Notes: a model not told the origin generated them from the letters alone. A stretch of 64,000 nucleotides of DNA from Brachionus manjavacas (GCA_019054805.1 JAHQIY010000009.1:3162001-3226000); one strand, 5' to 3'. Counted from the first letter of the stretch, positions 43,622 through 54,614 are shown. Program-made: numbers and translations.

Positions 43622-44565
43622 ATTTTATTTATTTATTTATTTGTTAACTGTACCGAGCTATAGCTCCTTCAGAATAAAAATAAAAAATAAAAAGTAAAAA
43701 ATAAAAAATTAAGTTAAGTAAAATTAAAAATTAAAAAAGTTAAGTAAAATAAAATCAAAAAATAAAAATAAAAATATGAATAAAGTTTGTAAGAGTTAAT
43801 AACCTGGAATAAAAAATAGTTATATGATAATGAGAGTTTTAGGTCATTCAGGTTTACATAGTTTAGGTTTCAAGAAAAAATAGAGGAAATTGTAAGGTAG
43901 CAATTACACAATTGAGTCGGGTATTCGGTATTTCTTGATTCGAAACCTGCTTTGTATTCATCCACCAGTCTGACAACCAATGGAATGGAATTACTCAGTC
44001 CTGTCCCAACATATCTCTCACTCAACTCAAAAAGACGATTCGAGACTGTTAGTAATTTTAGTTTATTAAAAGCATCATGTTGCACGATGTTGGAGGGAGT
44101 ATCATATTTTAACTTGAGGATAGATCTGACTGCTGTATTCTGAATTGCTTGTAGTTTTTTGATATTATTTTCTGAAAATGAATTCAAGCAAGGAAACGAA
44201 TAGTCTAGAATTGAACCAACTAAAGATTTATAAAGATTTCCAAACGTTTTTTGATTAAGACCCCATTTTTTGTTTGACAGAATCTTAATTAGATTTAGCC
44301 TTGTATTGTAACGTTCTTTTATTTCGTCAACCAGTGTATTAAAATTTAATTTAGAATCAAATTTAATACCTAGAAACTTAATTTCTTTTTGGCTTTTTAT
44401 TCTATTTCCATAAATTTTTAAGTTAAGATTATCACTTTCTTTCTTGTACTAAAAGAATACTACTGAACACGACTTTTCAACTGACATCTTCATTTTCCAC
44501 TTAATTAGCCATTGTTCTAGCTCGTTGGTGTATTTATTTATCTTATTTTCAAGATTTCCCTTTTC
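43622..44565 (-). mobile_element. LINE, dominant family: 3' part of the inversion-split copy
   Basis: Minus-strand ORF2 C-terminus. It begins KGNLENKINKY at about 44565, exactly where the 40554 half ends, and runs through LWNLYKSLVGSILDYSFPCL-like sequence to LFELSERYVGTGLSNSIPLV and EYPTQLCN. It ends in the family tail (TTCTGAAGGAGCTATAGCTC, GGTACAGTTAACAAATAAAT) at 43622. One in-frame stop lies near 44448. Its orientation is opposite to the 5' part. Confidence 0.85.
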
Positions 44566-44626
44566 AAAAGGGAAAGCCGCGTAAAAAATTACTTAATTTT
44601 TTGTTAAGTAATTTTTTACGCGGCTT
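44555..44626. repeat. Two chained palindromes at the second LINE breakpoint
   Basis: The first has arms 44555-44564 and 44566-44575 around a single C and includes the last LINE bases. The second has arms 44574-44596 and 44604-44626 (23 bp, exact) with a 7-base loop. Non-LINE sequence follows. Confidence 0.9.
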
Positions 44627-45833
44627 CTCCTTAAATACTATGTTACTTCCTGTCTCTCGAATATCTTTAATTCTTATTTTCTATAAATAGCTCATACTCT
44701 AAAAAAAAATAAAATAAAATAAAATCATATTGATTTCGCGTGTTTGTTACCATAACTTACTAGTTTACCATTATTTTTGGACACTATTAAAATGTCGATG
44801 ATGCAGCACTAGTGTTAGATCCTACTTGATTCAAAAAAGCTTAAAGGCTTATTTAATTATTTAATTTAATAACGAATCGGCTTCTTAATAAATACAATTT
44901 TATTTTTTTTTATTTTATTCTTATGTATGTATTACGATATTTTTTTTCTCTCTAAATCACATAATTGTAATTTTAATTTGTATTTTCTTATGTTTAAAAA
45001 AAATGAAGTTTTCGAAAAAAATAGTGCTTGTTGTATTTATTTATCTAAAAATGAATTAAAATAGTTCAGGTCTAAAATTAATTAAGTGCTTAGTAAAGAT
45101 TATTTTACTACAAAATAAAAATTATATTCGTGCTTGTTAAAGAATATAATAGTGTAAGAATGTTACTTATAGTGCAGCCTTGATTAATAAAGTGCATATA
45201 AATATTATAGTGCAACTTGTGATTATTTATAGTGCAGAATGTATTTGATGCCTTTATTTATTTGTAAATCTAAGTCAAGCCAATGCTCCTTCAGAAAAAA
45301 AGAATATTTAAAATAAGATTGATTTTTATTCAAAATTTTTATTATTCACCATATTCTAAAATAAAAGATTATTAAAAAAAACATTTAAAATAAAAATTTG
45401 AGCTATTCTTTACAATTATATGGGATCTCTTGTTATTTTTATTTAAGTATATTAAATAGTAGCTTTATGTATAGTTATATACGGAACTAAAAGCTACCAT
45501 AGGAGTCTTTTTTGTGAAATTTATCTCCAAGTATTTCGTAGTAGCTAATTATTATTTTAAATGCTCTTAAGTTTTTTCAATTTTTGAAAATTTACTTTTC
45601 CCATAAAGTCGCAGCTGACAAAATTAATTAAAAAAAATTTAATTTATGACAAAAAAAAGTTGACAGATATTTTCCGGTCTTTTATGGAAAGGGACACCAG
45701 TCTGTTGATTAACCTTGGAACTTAAGAGCCAAAAAATCCTATTTTTTAATATCGAATATGCCATAGATTGAAAATTCATGATATTGATGTGCAATTATTT
45801 AAATTGGAAGAAAAATTTATTACTTGCTAAATA
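44627..45833. other. Spacer with GTGCA repeat copy 2, a LINE-tail trace and one dispersed repeat
   Basis: Positions 45130-45250 hold the second GTGCA-motif repeat. Positions 45245-45305, on the minus strand, hold a diverged LINE-type tail (TTCTGAAGGAGCATTGGCTT, ACAAATAAATAAA). Positions 45688-45722 hold the short repeat also seen at 8385 and 54050. No gene. Confidence 0.5.
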
Positions 45834-47262
45834 TTAAATTAATCTTACAGAAGAAATAGACGAAGTCAAAATTTTCTTATTGCTGTAACTTCTATTTAAA
45901 AAATATAGCCTCAATTGTACGAATGTAACAACTAAAAATAAAAAGATGACAAAAAATCCCATATTGAAAAGATTGTCAATAAAAAATCTCTTTTCTTTAT
46001 AACCATAAGCTAGCACATCTTTAAAATTATCCAAAGTTCCATTGATAACTCCATGTTTAATTCCCAATATGTGGCACATTAGCGGATACACGTCAACACT
46101 GAACGCAGCAGTTTTCTGTGTATAATTCTTTTTAAAAGCCGGCCCTCTGGCCACAAAAACAGGATGCATACTCAAAACTTGATTATCTCCTCCATGGTCT
46201 CCCTCTTGAAAATTTTTAAATAAAAAATAATACAATAATTTTTAAAAAAATACTCCATGATTTCCAATTAAATTTTGATCTATTTGCTCTAAAAGTCTCG
46301 TAGCCTACATCACCAAACATAACTATGGGCCCAATTCGATGGTTGTGTCTGTAATTAAACCTTGCTGGTATTTGGTCATGCTTGAAAACATTGTAATGTG
46401 GTATATTCTTTAGACTATTGTAAATCAAGTCCAAGTGGCTAAGATTTTTTGGAAAAATATTAACTTGTGTCAGACCACCATAAATATTAAACAAATTGAC
46501 ATCAACATAATCGCTTAGATCAACTGATTTGTTGTAACTAGCTGTGTCCATTCCATGATCAGATGTTATTATAACATTTATTGTGTCCAATAGGTCCAAG
46601 TATTCCAGTCTCATCATCAGATAACCGACTAAAAGATCAATTTTTTCCAAAACAAATTTAATCTCGCCAGAATAAGGACCAAATTGGTGGCCTGTTTCAT
46701 CTGGCTCGGGAAAGTACAGCACTCCAAAGTTAATGCTTTCGTTGGCAAAAAGATTGACTATTCTGTCGACTTTGTCATACCAATCCAGCTTGTTGTCATA
46801 GTCCTCGCTGTAAAACACAGTCTGGTTGGCGAATGGCACATTTGCACTGGGAAATCCACCCACTATGGCGCTTTTGCCCAAATAAATCTGATTTAGGGTC
46901 CAAATAGGCAAGGTTATTTCATTTTGAGCAAACCATTTTGTGTCATTGTCCTTGGGTCCAAAAGCGAAAAAGGTTTCGTTAATTACTGGATCAAACATGG
47001 AGTTGGCAACGATCCCGTGTGTCTCTGCGTAGAGACCTGTGGCCAGGGTCATATGGTTTGGAAATGTGACTGTGGTGAATGCATTTGTGAGTCCGTTTTT
47101 TACACGGATTCCGTTGTTTAAAAAATATTTTTTTATATAGAACAAATTATGGGTGTCAATGTAGTCATGCCGGAAGCCGTCAAAACTTATTAGAATCAAT
47201 TTAGATTCGATGCAAATCAGTGGTGACAAAAAAAGTAGTAAGATACCTCTCAAATTTGTCAT
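45834..47262 (-). CDS. Ectonucleotide pyrophosphatase/phosphodiesterase, ENPP4/5-like (two exons)
   Basis: Exon 1 is 47262-46254 and exon 2 is 46204-45834, with a 49-bp intron, giving 459 residues, the usual ENPP4/5 length. Signal peptide MTNLRGILLLFLSPLICIES; C-terminal membrane span (MGFFVIFLFLVVTFVQLRLY) with a short cytosolic tail, so a type I cell-surface enzyme. Two-zinc alkaline-phosphatase-fold residues are all visible: Asp28 (ISFDGF), nucleophile Thr66 (TVTFPNH), Asp and His in PEPDETGHQFGP, Asp-His in ITSDHGM and His in GDHGGDN. The family hydrolyses phosphodiester or pyrophosphate bonds of nucleotides and related substrates outside the cell. The substrate cannot be told from sequence. 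The frame is intact. Confidence 0.92.
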
Positions 47263-49795
47263 TTTTTTGAAATAAAATTTAAGGGCTTAGAAATTTTTAA
47301 TTAAAGGTAAATCATGTGAATTGTATTATGGCTTTTTAAATTATAAATTAAGATAAATGATATCTAAGCACGTATTTAAGCAGTCAAAGTTGTCTTACAA
47401 AAATTAAAAAATAGATGCTATTAAATAGAATTTTTATTAAATTGAAATTATAGAACCTTAAAAAATTCAAAATTTGACATTTAAAATTTTTTTATCAAAA
47501 CTATTTTTTATAAATCAAAAAGTGTTTTTATTTCAAAAAAGTTGGCAAAAATTAAATTTTCGATTATTAATTATGTTTGTGCAATGATCAATGTTCTTCA
47601 ATTTATTTTGAAAAATAATATTAAGAAAAATTATTTCTTTTGAAACGATTAAATAAATTTTGATAAAATTTCAAATTTTGAATTGAAAAAAATTATCAAA
47701 TAAAAGCCTGAATGTGGAAGTCAACATAAAATGAGTCTTTATGAGACTAAATCAGCTACTAAATTGGAGGTAGTTGAAAATTTTCAAATATTCTTTTTCG
47801 ATTAATTTCCAAATTAGCTTTTTAAATAAAATTTTTGCACATTTTACTATCAAGAAATAAAATCTTAAACGCTCATGGTTAAGTTAATCAACTTTCCAGC
47901 GATATCGACAAAGATGTCGCTATATCACAACTTCTTTTTTCAAAATAATTGTAAAAAAAAATTTTTTTCAAAAAAATTAAATAAAAATACTATTTTTTAG
48001 CCTTAATTTTCAGTCTAGTTTAATTAGAGTTTCAATAAATTTTTTAAAGCTAATGGAAAATTATTGAGTTGATTGCAACCGGGTTTAACGTAAAGATTAC
48101 TTTTAATACTTTTGCTATTTATGACAAAATCAATAATCAAAATTTCTATTTCTATTTATTAAGATTAATTATTTATTCTTTTTGTTAAAAAAAATTAATT
48201 GCATTTTTTTCTGTTCTTTTTTAATTTGGTTCTGGTCAAAACTTGGTAGAAAAAAAAGGTAAAAGACTAAAATTTTTGAATAATTTCATATTTATTAGAA
48301 TTATAACAGTTAACTTTTTATTTTGTTATCAAAAATTAAATTTATATTACAAATAAATGATAAGACAAAGAGAAAAAAAAAAAAAATTTAAAATTCTAAT
48401 TTTATTAAATAGATAATATCAAGGAGAAAAATTCTTTCTTAAATAATTATTAATTTATATTTTATATATTTTTTTAAATTTTTATCCTATTTCGACGCAT
48501 TAATCTTAGAAATGCTTGATTGACTTTTGATAATCAGGTATGCTAGGTTTACATGAATTTTTTTAATACCCAAAAATAATACTCGCTGATCCGTATAAAA
48601 ATTTAAACTCTTTTAAAAAGCGATCATTAAGAAAAAAAAGATCATTAAGAAATTTAACTGAAGTCTTAATATTTTTTTTTATCATCAATACTTTAATTTT
48701 TTTATTTTCACCGATAAAAATTTATTTCTTTCAAATGTTTTAATTATTTCATAGCTCGGTTCAAAACACACTTGGACAGAAGTTCAAATCTTACAAGTCA
48801 AAAAAGGCCTAACTAGTCAAAGTCAAGACATAGAAAAACTAAAAGTCCAAATCAAACTTTTTTATCAAAACTATTCAAATGTTTTATAATTATTAATAAA
48901 AAAATGAATAAAATAATCAATTTAATTTTATTTTAAAAAGATCGATTAATGTTGAAAATTTGGTTATGGAATTTTCAAAACATCAAAAAAATATAAAAAA
49001 TAAAATTTTTCTTAAAAATGTTTCAGTTTAAATTAAACCAAAAATGAACTTAAATTTTTAGAATTAAATTTTAATAAGATATATTTTTTCTATCGATTTA
49101 ACTAATAGATGCGGTTAATCTTCAATTTAACACTCATTTTAACCATATTTGAAAATTTTACAAAATTTTAGCTTGTCGATTAATTTGATTCTTTTAAATA
49201 GGAATATTTATTTAGTTGAAAATATTTCGTATTTTAAAAATTACTAAGTTTTAAGGTCCATTTAATGAACTAAAAATTTAATGAAAAATTAAAATTGTGT
49301 ATTTTGATCATAAAATTTACGTTGATAAATGAATCAGTTAAAAAAAATTGCGATTAGGTAACACAATTGACTAGCCTAATTTCATTTTAATAATTGAAAA
49401 AAATTTTAAAAGATTACTTGAGTTTTTTTGGAAAAAATTTAAAATTTCCCAATCTTGAATATTTTTTCAAATAATTTAAATCTATTTTTTTCGATTAAGT
49501 CTAATGAATATTTATCAAAAAATATTAAAGTCCATTTTAAAAGTCTTTCAATTTTCTCATTTTTTTAAAAAAGACATAAACTTAAAAATTCAATTCCTAT
49601 TTATTATATAATTAAAAAAGAAAAATATTTTATGTTGATTCTAAATTAATCATTTGAAATAAAATTGATTTTTATTAATCTATTTTATTTCTTCAAAAAT
49701 TTAAAAGAATAATATTTATTTTCACCATCTAAGTTAATTTTTTTAAAAAATGATATTGAATAGATAAAATTAATAAAACGAAAAAAAACTTTAAT
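47263..49795. other. Long AT-rich intergenic region
   Basis: No gene found in about 2.5 kb. One exon-like trace lies at 48757-48886 (acceptor, then WTEVQILQVKKGLTSQSQDI and EKLKVQIKLFYQN, coiled-coil-like, closed by a stop). It has no partner exons I could find. The 5' region of the ENPP gene lies at the left edge. Confidence 0.4.
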
Positions 49796-49799
49796 TTTT

Positions 49800-50115
49800 T
49801 ATGATATTTTGCTTGAATTTGCTGTTGACAAAAATTAACTAAAACAGGATTTTCAGCATTCTGTTCAGCGGGTATTTCAACAATTATAGACTGTATCTCG
49901 GACTGATTGTTTTGGTCTTCTTCTATTTGATCTATAATAATTGATTTTTCAAAATCATCGGAATTATTTATTTCGATTCTTGCTAGTGTCTCAGTCAGTT
50001 GTTTTTCTAGAGATTTTTTTGTTTTTAGCTGATCGTCCTTCTATGCGGCTCTCTCCAAATGGAACATCCTTTGCTTTTTAATGCCATTTGATTTCTCTAT
50101 AACCACAAGCAATAA
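49800..50115 (-). pseudogene. Orphan coding-like segment, charged and helical
   Basis: The minus strand is open for about 92 codons after a stop (KDDQLKTKKSLEKQLTETLA, RIEINNSDDFEKSIIIDQIE, EDQNNQSEIQSIIVEIPAE). Composition is far less A/T-rich at third positions than the surroundings, which suggests former coding sequence. No start codon, splice partners or recognised family. Probably a gene relic. Confidence 0.3.
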
Positions 50116-50879
50116 AAACAACTTGTCAACATATCGTGTTGTAATTGATTTATTTTAAAAAATGCCACTATCAAAAAATAAATAGACATCATTTATATTT
50201 TTTTACTAATTAAAGTTTTTTGATATCATTTTTTATTTTGAAGCAGGAAAATAATTTTTAAATCATTAAAAATATTTGATACTTAGTATCTTGATCAAAA
50301 TAATCAATCGATTGCTAATATTTTGCTTTTTAATCATTTATAAATAAAAAAGTTTTATAATAAGTGATTTTTTAATGAAATTATCAAATTGTTAACACTG
50401 AGCTGAAAGCAAAGACTAAGCTTCGTTCCAATATATTAGAAGTTAAAAAATATTTTGATAAAATTAGATAAAATTCAAAGAAAAAAATATTTTTGCGGTG
50501 TTTTTTTGGAAAATGTTAGAATTTTTTAAAAAAGTTTTTAAACTTTTTTTATAATTAAAAAAAGTTAAAATTTTTAATCTGAAAAAAAATATCCATCAAA
50601 ATTTCTTAGAGTATGAAATATGATAAAATTTTCCCAAGCTAAAAATGATTGATAGATAGCTTAACAAAACTTTTTCAATTTTCAAAAAATTTCCTAAGAA
50701 ATTTTTTGCTTAGTCACGATTAATCAGTGCAATTTTTTGAAAACCGAAATCGCCAATTACTAAGCATATCAAATTTTTTTATCATCTCCCAAAGTGCGAC
50801 CTCGGAAAATAAAAAAAGTATCCAAGCGTATCTCAAACCTATAAAATGGTGCAAAAGCCGATTTTATAAAAAAACAAAA

Positions 50880-51878
50880 ATGATTTTTCCAATACTATCT
50901 TTTCTCATAGCTCAAGGTCTTGTGCTGTGCATTGATGACAAAATTGGTCGTCAGGAATTCATCCGATTCAAAAATCTCTATAACAAAAAGTATAGAAATT
51001 TAATTGAGGAAAACCTACGCTATCAGCTATTTTCACTGCAATTGGACCGAGTGGTTAAGATAAACACAGACTTCAACAACAAAAGATCTACTTACAAGCT
51101 TGCCATAAATCAGTACAGCGATTTGGCATATAATGAATTTTTGTCAAAGCGTTGTGGGCTTATTGTGCCAAGTTCAATGGCACGCTCAGCTCCCATAGCT
51201 GAGACACGAAAAAAAAAGCTAAATGTTGGCCGCCAGATCGCATCATTTGACTGGCGTGACACAGGCCATGTCAGTCCAGTAAAAGATCAATTTGACTGCG
51301 GTGGATGCTGGGCGTTCGCTGCTACAGCCGCCATAGAAACCCAATGGTCAATGTACTATGGCAAGTTAAAAAATTTGTCTGAACAAAATTTGATAGATTG
51401 CACTGTGGGCAACTACGGATGCAATGGTGGTGTAATGCAGTTGGCTTATGATTATATCAGAAAAAACAAGGGCATAAATGATGATTTAAAATATCCATAT
51501 GTTGGTGCCGGTTCAACATCATGTCGCTACAAGCCTGGTTATCCGGCAGCTAATGTGTCCGGATACGTCCAGATTGATAAAGGCAATGAACAGCAGCTGG
51601 AAACGGCTGTCAGAGAATACGGACCTGTATCAGTTGGCGTTCATGCTAGTCCTGATTTTATGATGTACAATGGAGGTGTATTCAATGGGTCTGATTGCAC
51701 CAACACTCTTAACCATGCAGTTGTGATCGTCGGATTCAACAATGTTAATCAGCCAAACTATTGGATTGTGAAAAATTCATGGGGCACTTGGTGGGGCGAG
51801 TCAGGATACATTAGAATGCTAAAAGGTTCTAATATATGTGGTATTGCCAATTTGGCAACTTATCCAATTATTGTTTGA
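50880..51878 (+). CDS. Papain-family cysteine protease (cathepsin L-like), intronless
   Basis: 332 residues from ATG 50880, chosen because it directly precedes the signal peptide (MIFPILSFLIAQGLVLC); the frame is open upstream to 50727 but lacks an ATG there. An I29 inhibitor propeptide follows with an ERFNIN-type helix (EENLRYQLFSLQLDRVVKIN) and a GNFD-type strand (YKLAINQYSDLAYNEF). The mature C1A domain has the Gln and Cys of VKDQFDCGGCWAFAA, GCNGGVM, active His in LNHAVVIVGF and Asn in YWIVKNSWGTWWGESGYIRM. All catalytic residues are present. It acts in lysosomes or the gut. AATAAA near 51966 is followed by a run of ten A at about 51981. The lack of introns, unlike its neighbours, hints at a retrocopy. 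Confidence 0.93.
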   Translation: MIFPILSFLIAQGLVLCIDDKIGRQEFIRFKNLYNKKYRNLIEENLRYQLFSLQLDRVVKINTDFNNKRSTYKLAINQYSDLAYNEFLSKRCGLIVPSSMARSAPIAETRKKKLNVGRQIASFDWRDTGHVSPVKDQFDCGGCWAFAATAAIETQWSMYYGKLKNLSEQNLIDCTVGNYGCNGGVMQLAYDYIRKNKGINDDLKYPYVGAGSTSCRYKPGYPAANVSGYVQIDKGNEQQLETAVREYGPVSVGVHASPDFMMYNGGVFNGSDCTNTLNHAVVIVGFNNVNQPNYWIVKNSWGTWWGESGYIRMLKGSNICGIANLATYPIIV

Positions 51879-51991
51879 TCATATTTTTATGTCAAGTTTA
51901 AACAAAATGTTTGAACTCTAAAAAATTATTAGTTTGAATTCAATGTTTAACTAAATTTTTTTTAAATAAATTTTTATTTAAAAAAAAAAAG

Positions 51992-52339
51992 TCTCGTATT
52001 TTGTTAGCTTGTGTATTTGAAAAGCGAATAATCTTTTTAAATCGCTGTTTTTAATCTAAATTAAAATTTAATAAAATAGAGAAAATGTAAAAAATAAAAA
52101 AATGGTTACTTTATTTTTATTTTGGGATAAATGTTTTCCCGCAAACTTAAAACTTTTAAACACAAATCACTGCAAAAAACAATTTTTTGTACCGAATACC
52201 AAAATTTTTTTAAAGTTATCGGTAAATAAATAAAATAATTAAACACTTAAGATAAGTTTAAGTTTTTATTTATTTTTATTATATTATCACAAAACTCAAA
52301 ATTCAAAAAAAAGGATTATCTAAAAAAAATGACTCAAGA
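51992..52339. other. AT-rich spacer
   Basis: Downstream of the cathepsin gene. No ORF or repeat recognised. Confidence 0.45.
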
Positions 52340-52560
52340 AAACTAAATACAATTTAAGGAATAGTGCAAACCTGATTGAACCAATGGAAAAAACCAACTG
52401 TGGTGAAAAAACATTTGGATTTTTTTATTCTAGATTGATAAATATCTTTGTGACCAAAAGATCAATACTGAAATATGCAACATTCAAGCTATCAATTTAT
52501 AATAATATCAATTTGATCTTTATTTACTTAGCAAAAAAATTTTCATAAAAATTAACAAGG
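52340..52560 (+). mobile_element. LINE 3' fragment, same family as 7205-8300
   Basis: Encodes NLIEPMEKTNCGEKTFGFFY, SRLINIFVTKRSILKYATFK and LSIYNNINLIF. These match the ORF2 C-terminus at about 8090-8240 (GEKTFKYVYSRLSNNF, KFSTFKLSMFNNINLIYD). Only the last about 70 codons remain. Confidence 0.65.
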
Positions 52561-52983
52561 TTTTTCCCGTTGCTCCGCTGCCGGAATAATATAAATAAAA
52601 AAGAGACATTTTTTTGATTATTAAATTAATTTTTTTATTATATTGAAAAATTATTATGAAAAATTGATATAAAAAATATTTAAGTTATTAAATTAAATGT
52701 CTGTAAAAGCACCACTTCTTGTAAGAATGATTGAACTTCGATGAATTTGAATTTTTTTTCTTTTATTCAATTTTTTTTAATTATTTTATTATTATTTATT
52801 ATTTATTTATTTCAGTGAACCCTTTAAGGCGATGTTAAAAAAATATTAAAAAGGAATAAATGAGATAAACAGTTTTAAAGAGATTACAGACAAATATTTG
52901 GAATCATACTAAATAATTATTGTAAACTAGTTTGGTTAAATATTATTCAAAATTTCTTTTATTTATTTTTTTCTTCGATCCAG

Positions 52984-53046
52984 GAGGCAGGATAACAAAT
53001 CAACTTTTGGAGGACAACCAGTTCACCGATGGATTTTCCCTTGAGG
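52984..53046 (+). pseudogene. Orphan exon with canonical splice sites
   Basis: Acceptor TTTTTTTCTTCGATCCAG and donor GTAAGA bracket 63 bp (21 codons) reading GGRITNQLLEDNQFTDGFSL. Base composition differs sharply from the flanks. No neighbouring exon was found; a LINE fragment lies immediately downstream, antisense. Product unknown. Confidence 0.35.
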
Positions 53047-53064
53047 TAAGATTTTCTTTCTTCT

Positions 53065-53640
53065 CTTTTAGTGAGACTTGGTTAGTTCTATCAGCATTTT
53101 TCTATAAGTTTCATTTCCTATATTTTCTAAGCATTCTTTGATGGAGTCAGTTATTCCATTCCGATTTGTATTTCTTAACTCTCTTAGTTTAAGATCTATT
53201 TTCTGAGAAAAATCCATCTCTTCATTTCCATCTTCTTTTAAGCGCTCATTCAATTCTTTAAATATAGATTTTTTGCTAAGTTGGTCTTGTGTGCTTCTTT
53301 CGAGCTCTTCCAATGCATCCATTGTCATTTTATTGGTTAATAACCTTTTCATGAATGTCATTTTTCCTCTGAAAAGTTTTACTTACATTTTTTCTATACG
53401 AAGTGCACTTAGAAGATTACTTGTTCTTGATGTTTTTTGGAAATTAAGTTTTTTCTTGATCATTGTAGCCTCAGTTGTTTGTAATTTCTTTATTTGATTT
53501 TTTCTAAGGACGAAGTTTTCAAACCCAAAGATAATTTTTGGTCTAATAAACATTTTATACAGGTGTATTTTAATTTTCGTTGCTAGATATTTATTATCAA
53601 TTTGTAAGCTCTTTAATGTAAAAAATGATTTAAAGGCTGA
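53065..53640 (-). mobile_element. LINE 3' fragment, related to 34190-35560
   Basis: The minus strand reads MFIRPKIIFGFENFVLRKNQ (about 53550-53490), a typical LINE thumb segment. A frameshift follows, then a 97-codon C-terminus ending ECLENIGNETYRKMLIELTK. The same C-terminal pattern closes the intronic LINE (NLRFKSFQILLNELIKPN). Confidence 0.6.
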
Positions 53641-54390
53641 TTTTTATGATAATATGATTATAATATGATTTTTTTATCAATTTTATTTTTTACACAAATT
53701 GTAATAAATAATAATTGTAGTAACAATTCCATTTAAGGCAAAAAAAAGTAGTAAATATTATATCAAACAGGAGCAAAAATATTTTTTTAGTATTTAATAT
53801 TTTCCTTATCAGAAGTCATGTTTTAATTAATTAAATATTAAATTATTAATTAGTTATTAAATCTCAAATTTTTCCTACTAATTAAAAAAAATAACTGTCA
53901 AGTTAATGAACTGCTTTTAAATAAAATAAAATTGCTACTATAAGAAAAAATTTTCGTCAGAGAAAATATAAGCTATATTTTGTTATATAACAATTAAGAC
54001 AATTTTAAAAGCATTATTTTTAAATATTAAGTTTTGATCAGTCGACTACGATTAATGCACTAGCCTGTTAATTAACCTTGAAATTAAAAAAAAACAAGGA
54101 TTTTCAAGTGATCTTATTTACTCGTACCAAGTTCTAAATTATTTAATAGATTTTGTTCCACAAAATAATGAAAAAATATAAATCAATGTTGAACAATTTT
54201 TTTAAGAATTCAAAAAAGAAGCCTAAGTATTTTCGAGCATTGTAGCTTTCACTAATAAAATAATCATTATAATAAAATAATTTTTTAGATCCTTTTTCAA
54301 AATTACGGTTCAAAATTTCAAGTTTTTTTATAAAGAAATACATAAGTTTTAGGTTTATTTGTTTATTCATTAATTTATTTATAAGCCGCG
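53641..54390. other. AT-rich spacer with one copy of the short dispersed repeat
   Basis: No credible gene. Positions about 54050-54085 carry the repeat (GCACTAGCCTGTTAATTAAC) also present at 8385 and 45688. A 75-codon minus ORF at 54143-54370 is low-complexity and was not accepted. Confidence 0.4.
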
Positions 54391-54398
54391 ATCAAGGC

Positions 54399-54514
54399 AA
54401 GGAATATGACCTTCTACATTTGAGCGTGGAAGGTCATATTCCTTATGACTTCCATTACTTAGACGGAGGTTTTATTTTCGACCGCTCGCTTCGAATAAAC
54501 AAGCGGTCGAAAAT
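54399..54514. repeat. Two adjacent perfect hairpins in a GC-richer patch
   Basis: Hairpin 1 has arms 54399-54414 and 54429-54444 (16 bp, AAGGAATATGACCTTC). Hairpin 2 has arms 54474-54486 and 54502-54514 (13 bp, ATTTTCGACCGCT). Loops are 14 and 15 bases. The patch 54380-54560 has clearly higher GC than the flanks. It could be a structured RNA, a transposon end or a recombination scar. Confidence 0.7.
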
Positions 54515-54614
54515 ATGGTCATTTAGCCGGTCAGCTCGCTGTTCAAAATTTTAGACCGTAGAAAAATCCGGAAGAACATAAAAGAGGAAATAAGAACATA
54601 AATAAATACAAAAT

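Noticed and set aside
46684-47121. Two plus-strand ORFs of 65-70 codons
   Set aside because: They lie antisense to the ENPP coding exon, whose frame is fully conserved; they are shadows of its codon use.
50727-50879. Longer N-terminus for the cathepsin
   Set aside because: No ATG in the extension; the ATG at 50880 directly precedes a good signal peptide and gives a normal family length.
54143-54370. 75-codon minus-strand ORF
   Set aside because: Lys/Phe/Tyr/Asn-rich low-complexity sequence expected by chance in A/T-rich DNA; no splice or family evidence.
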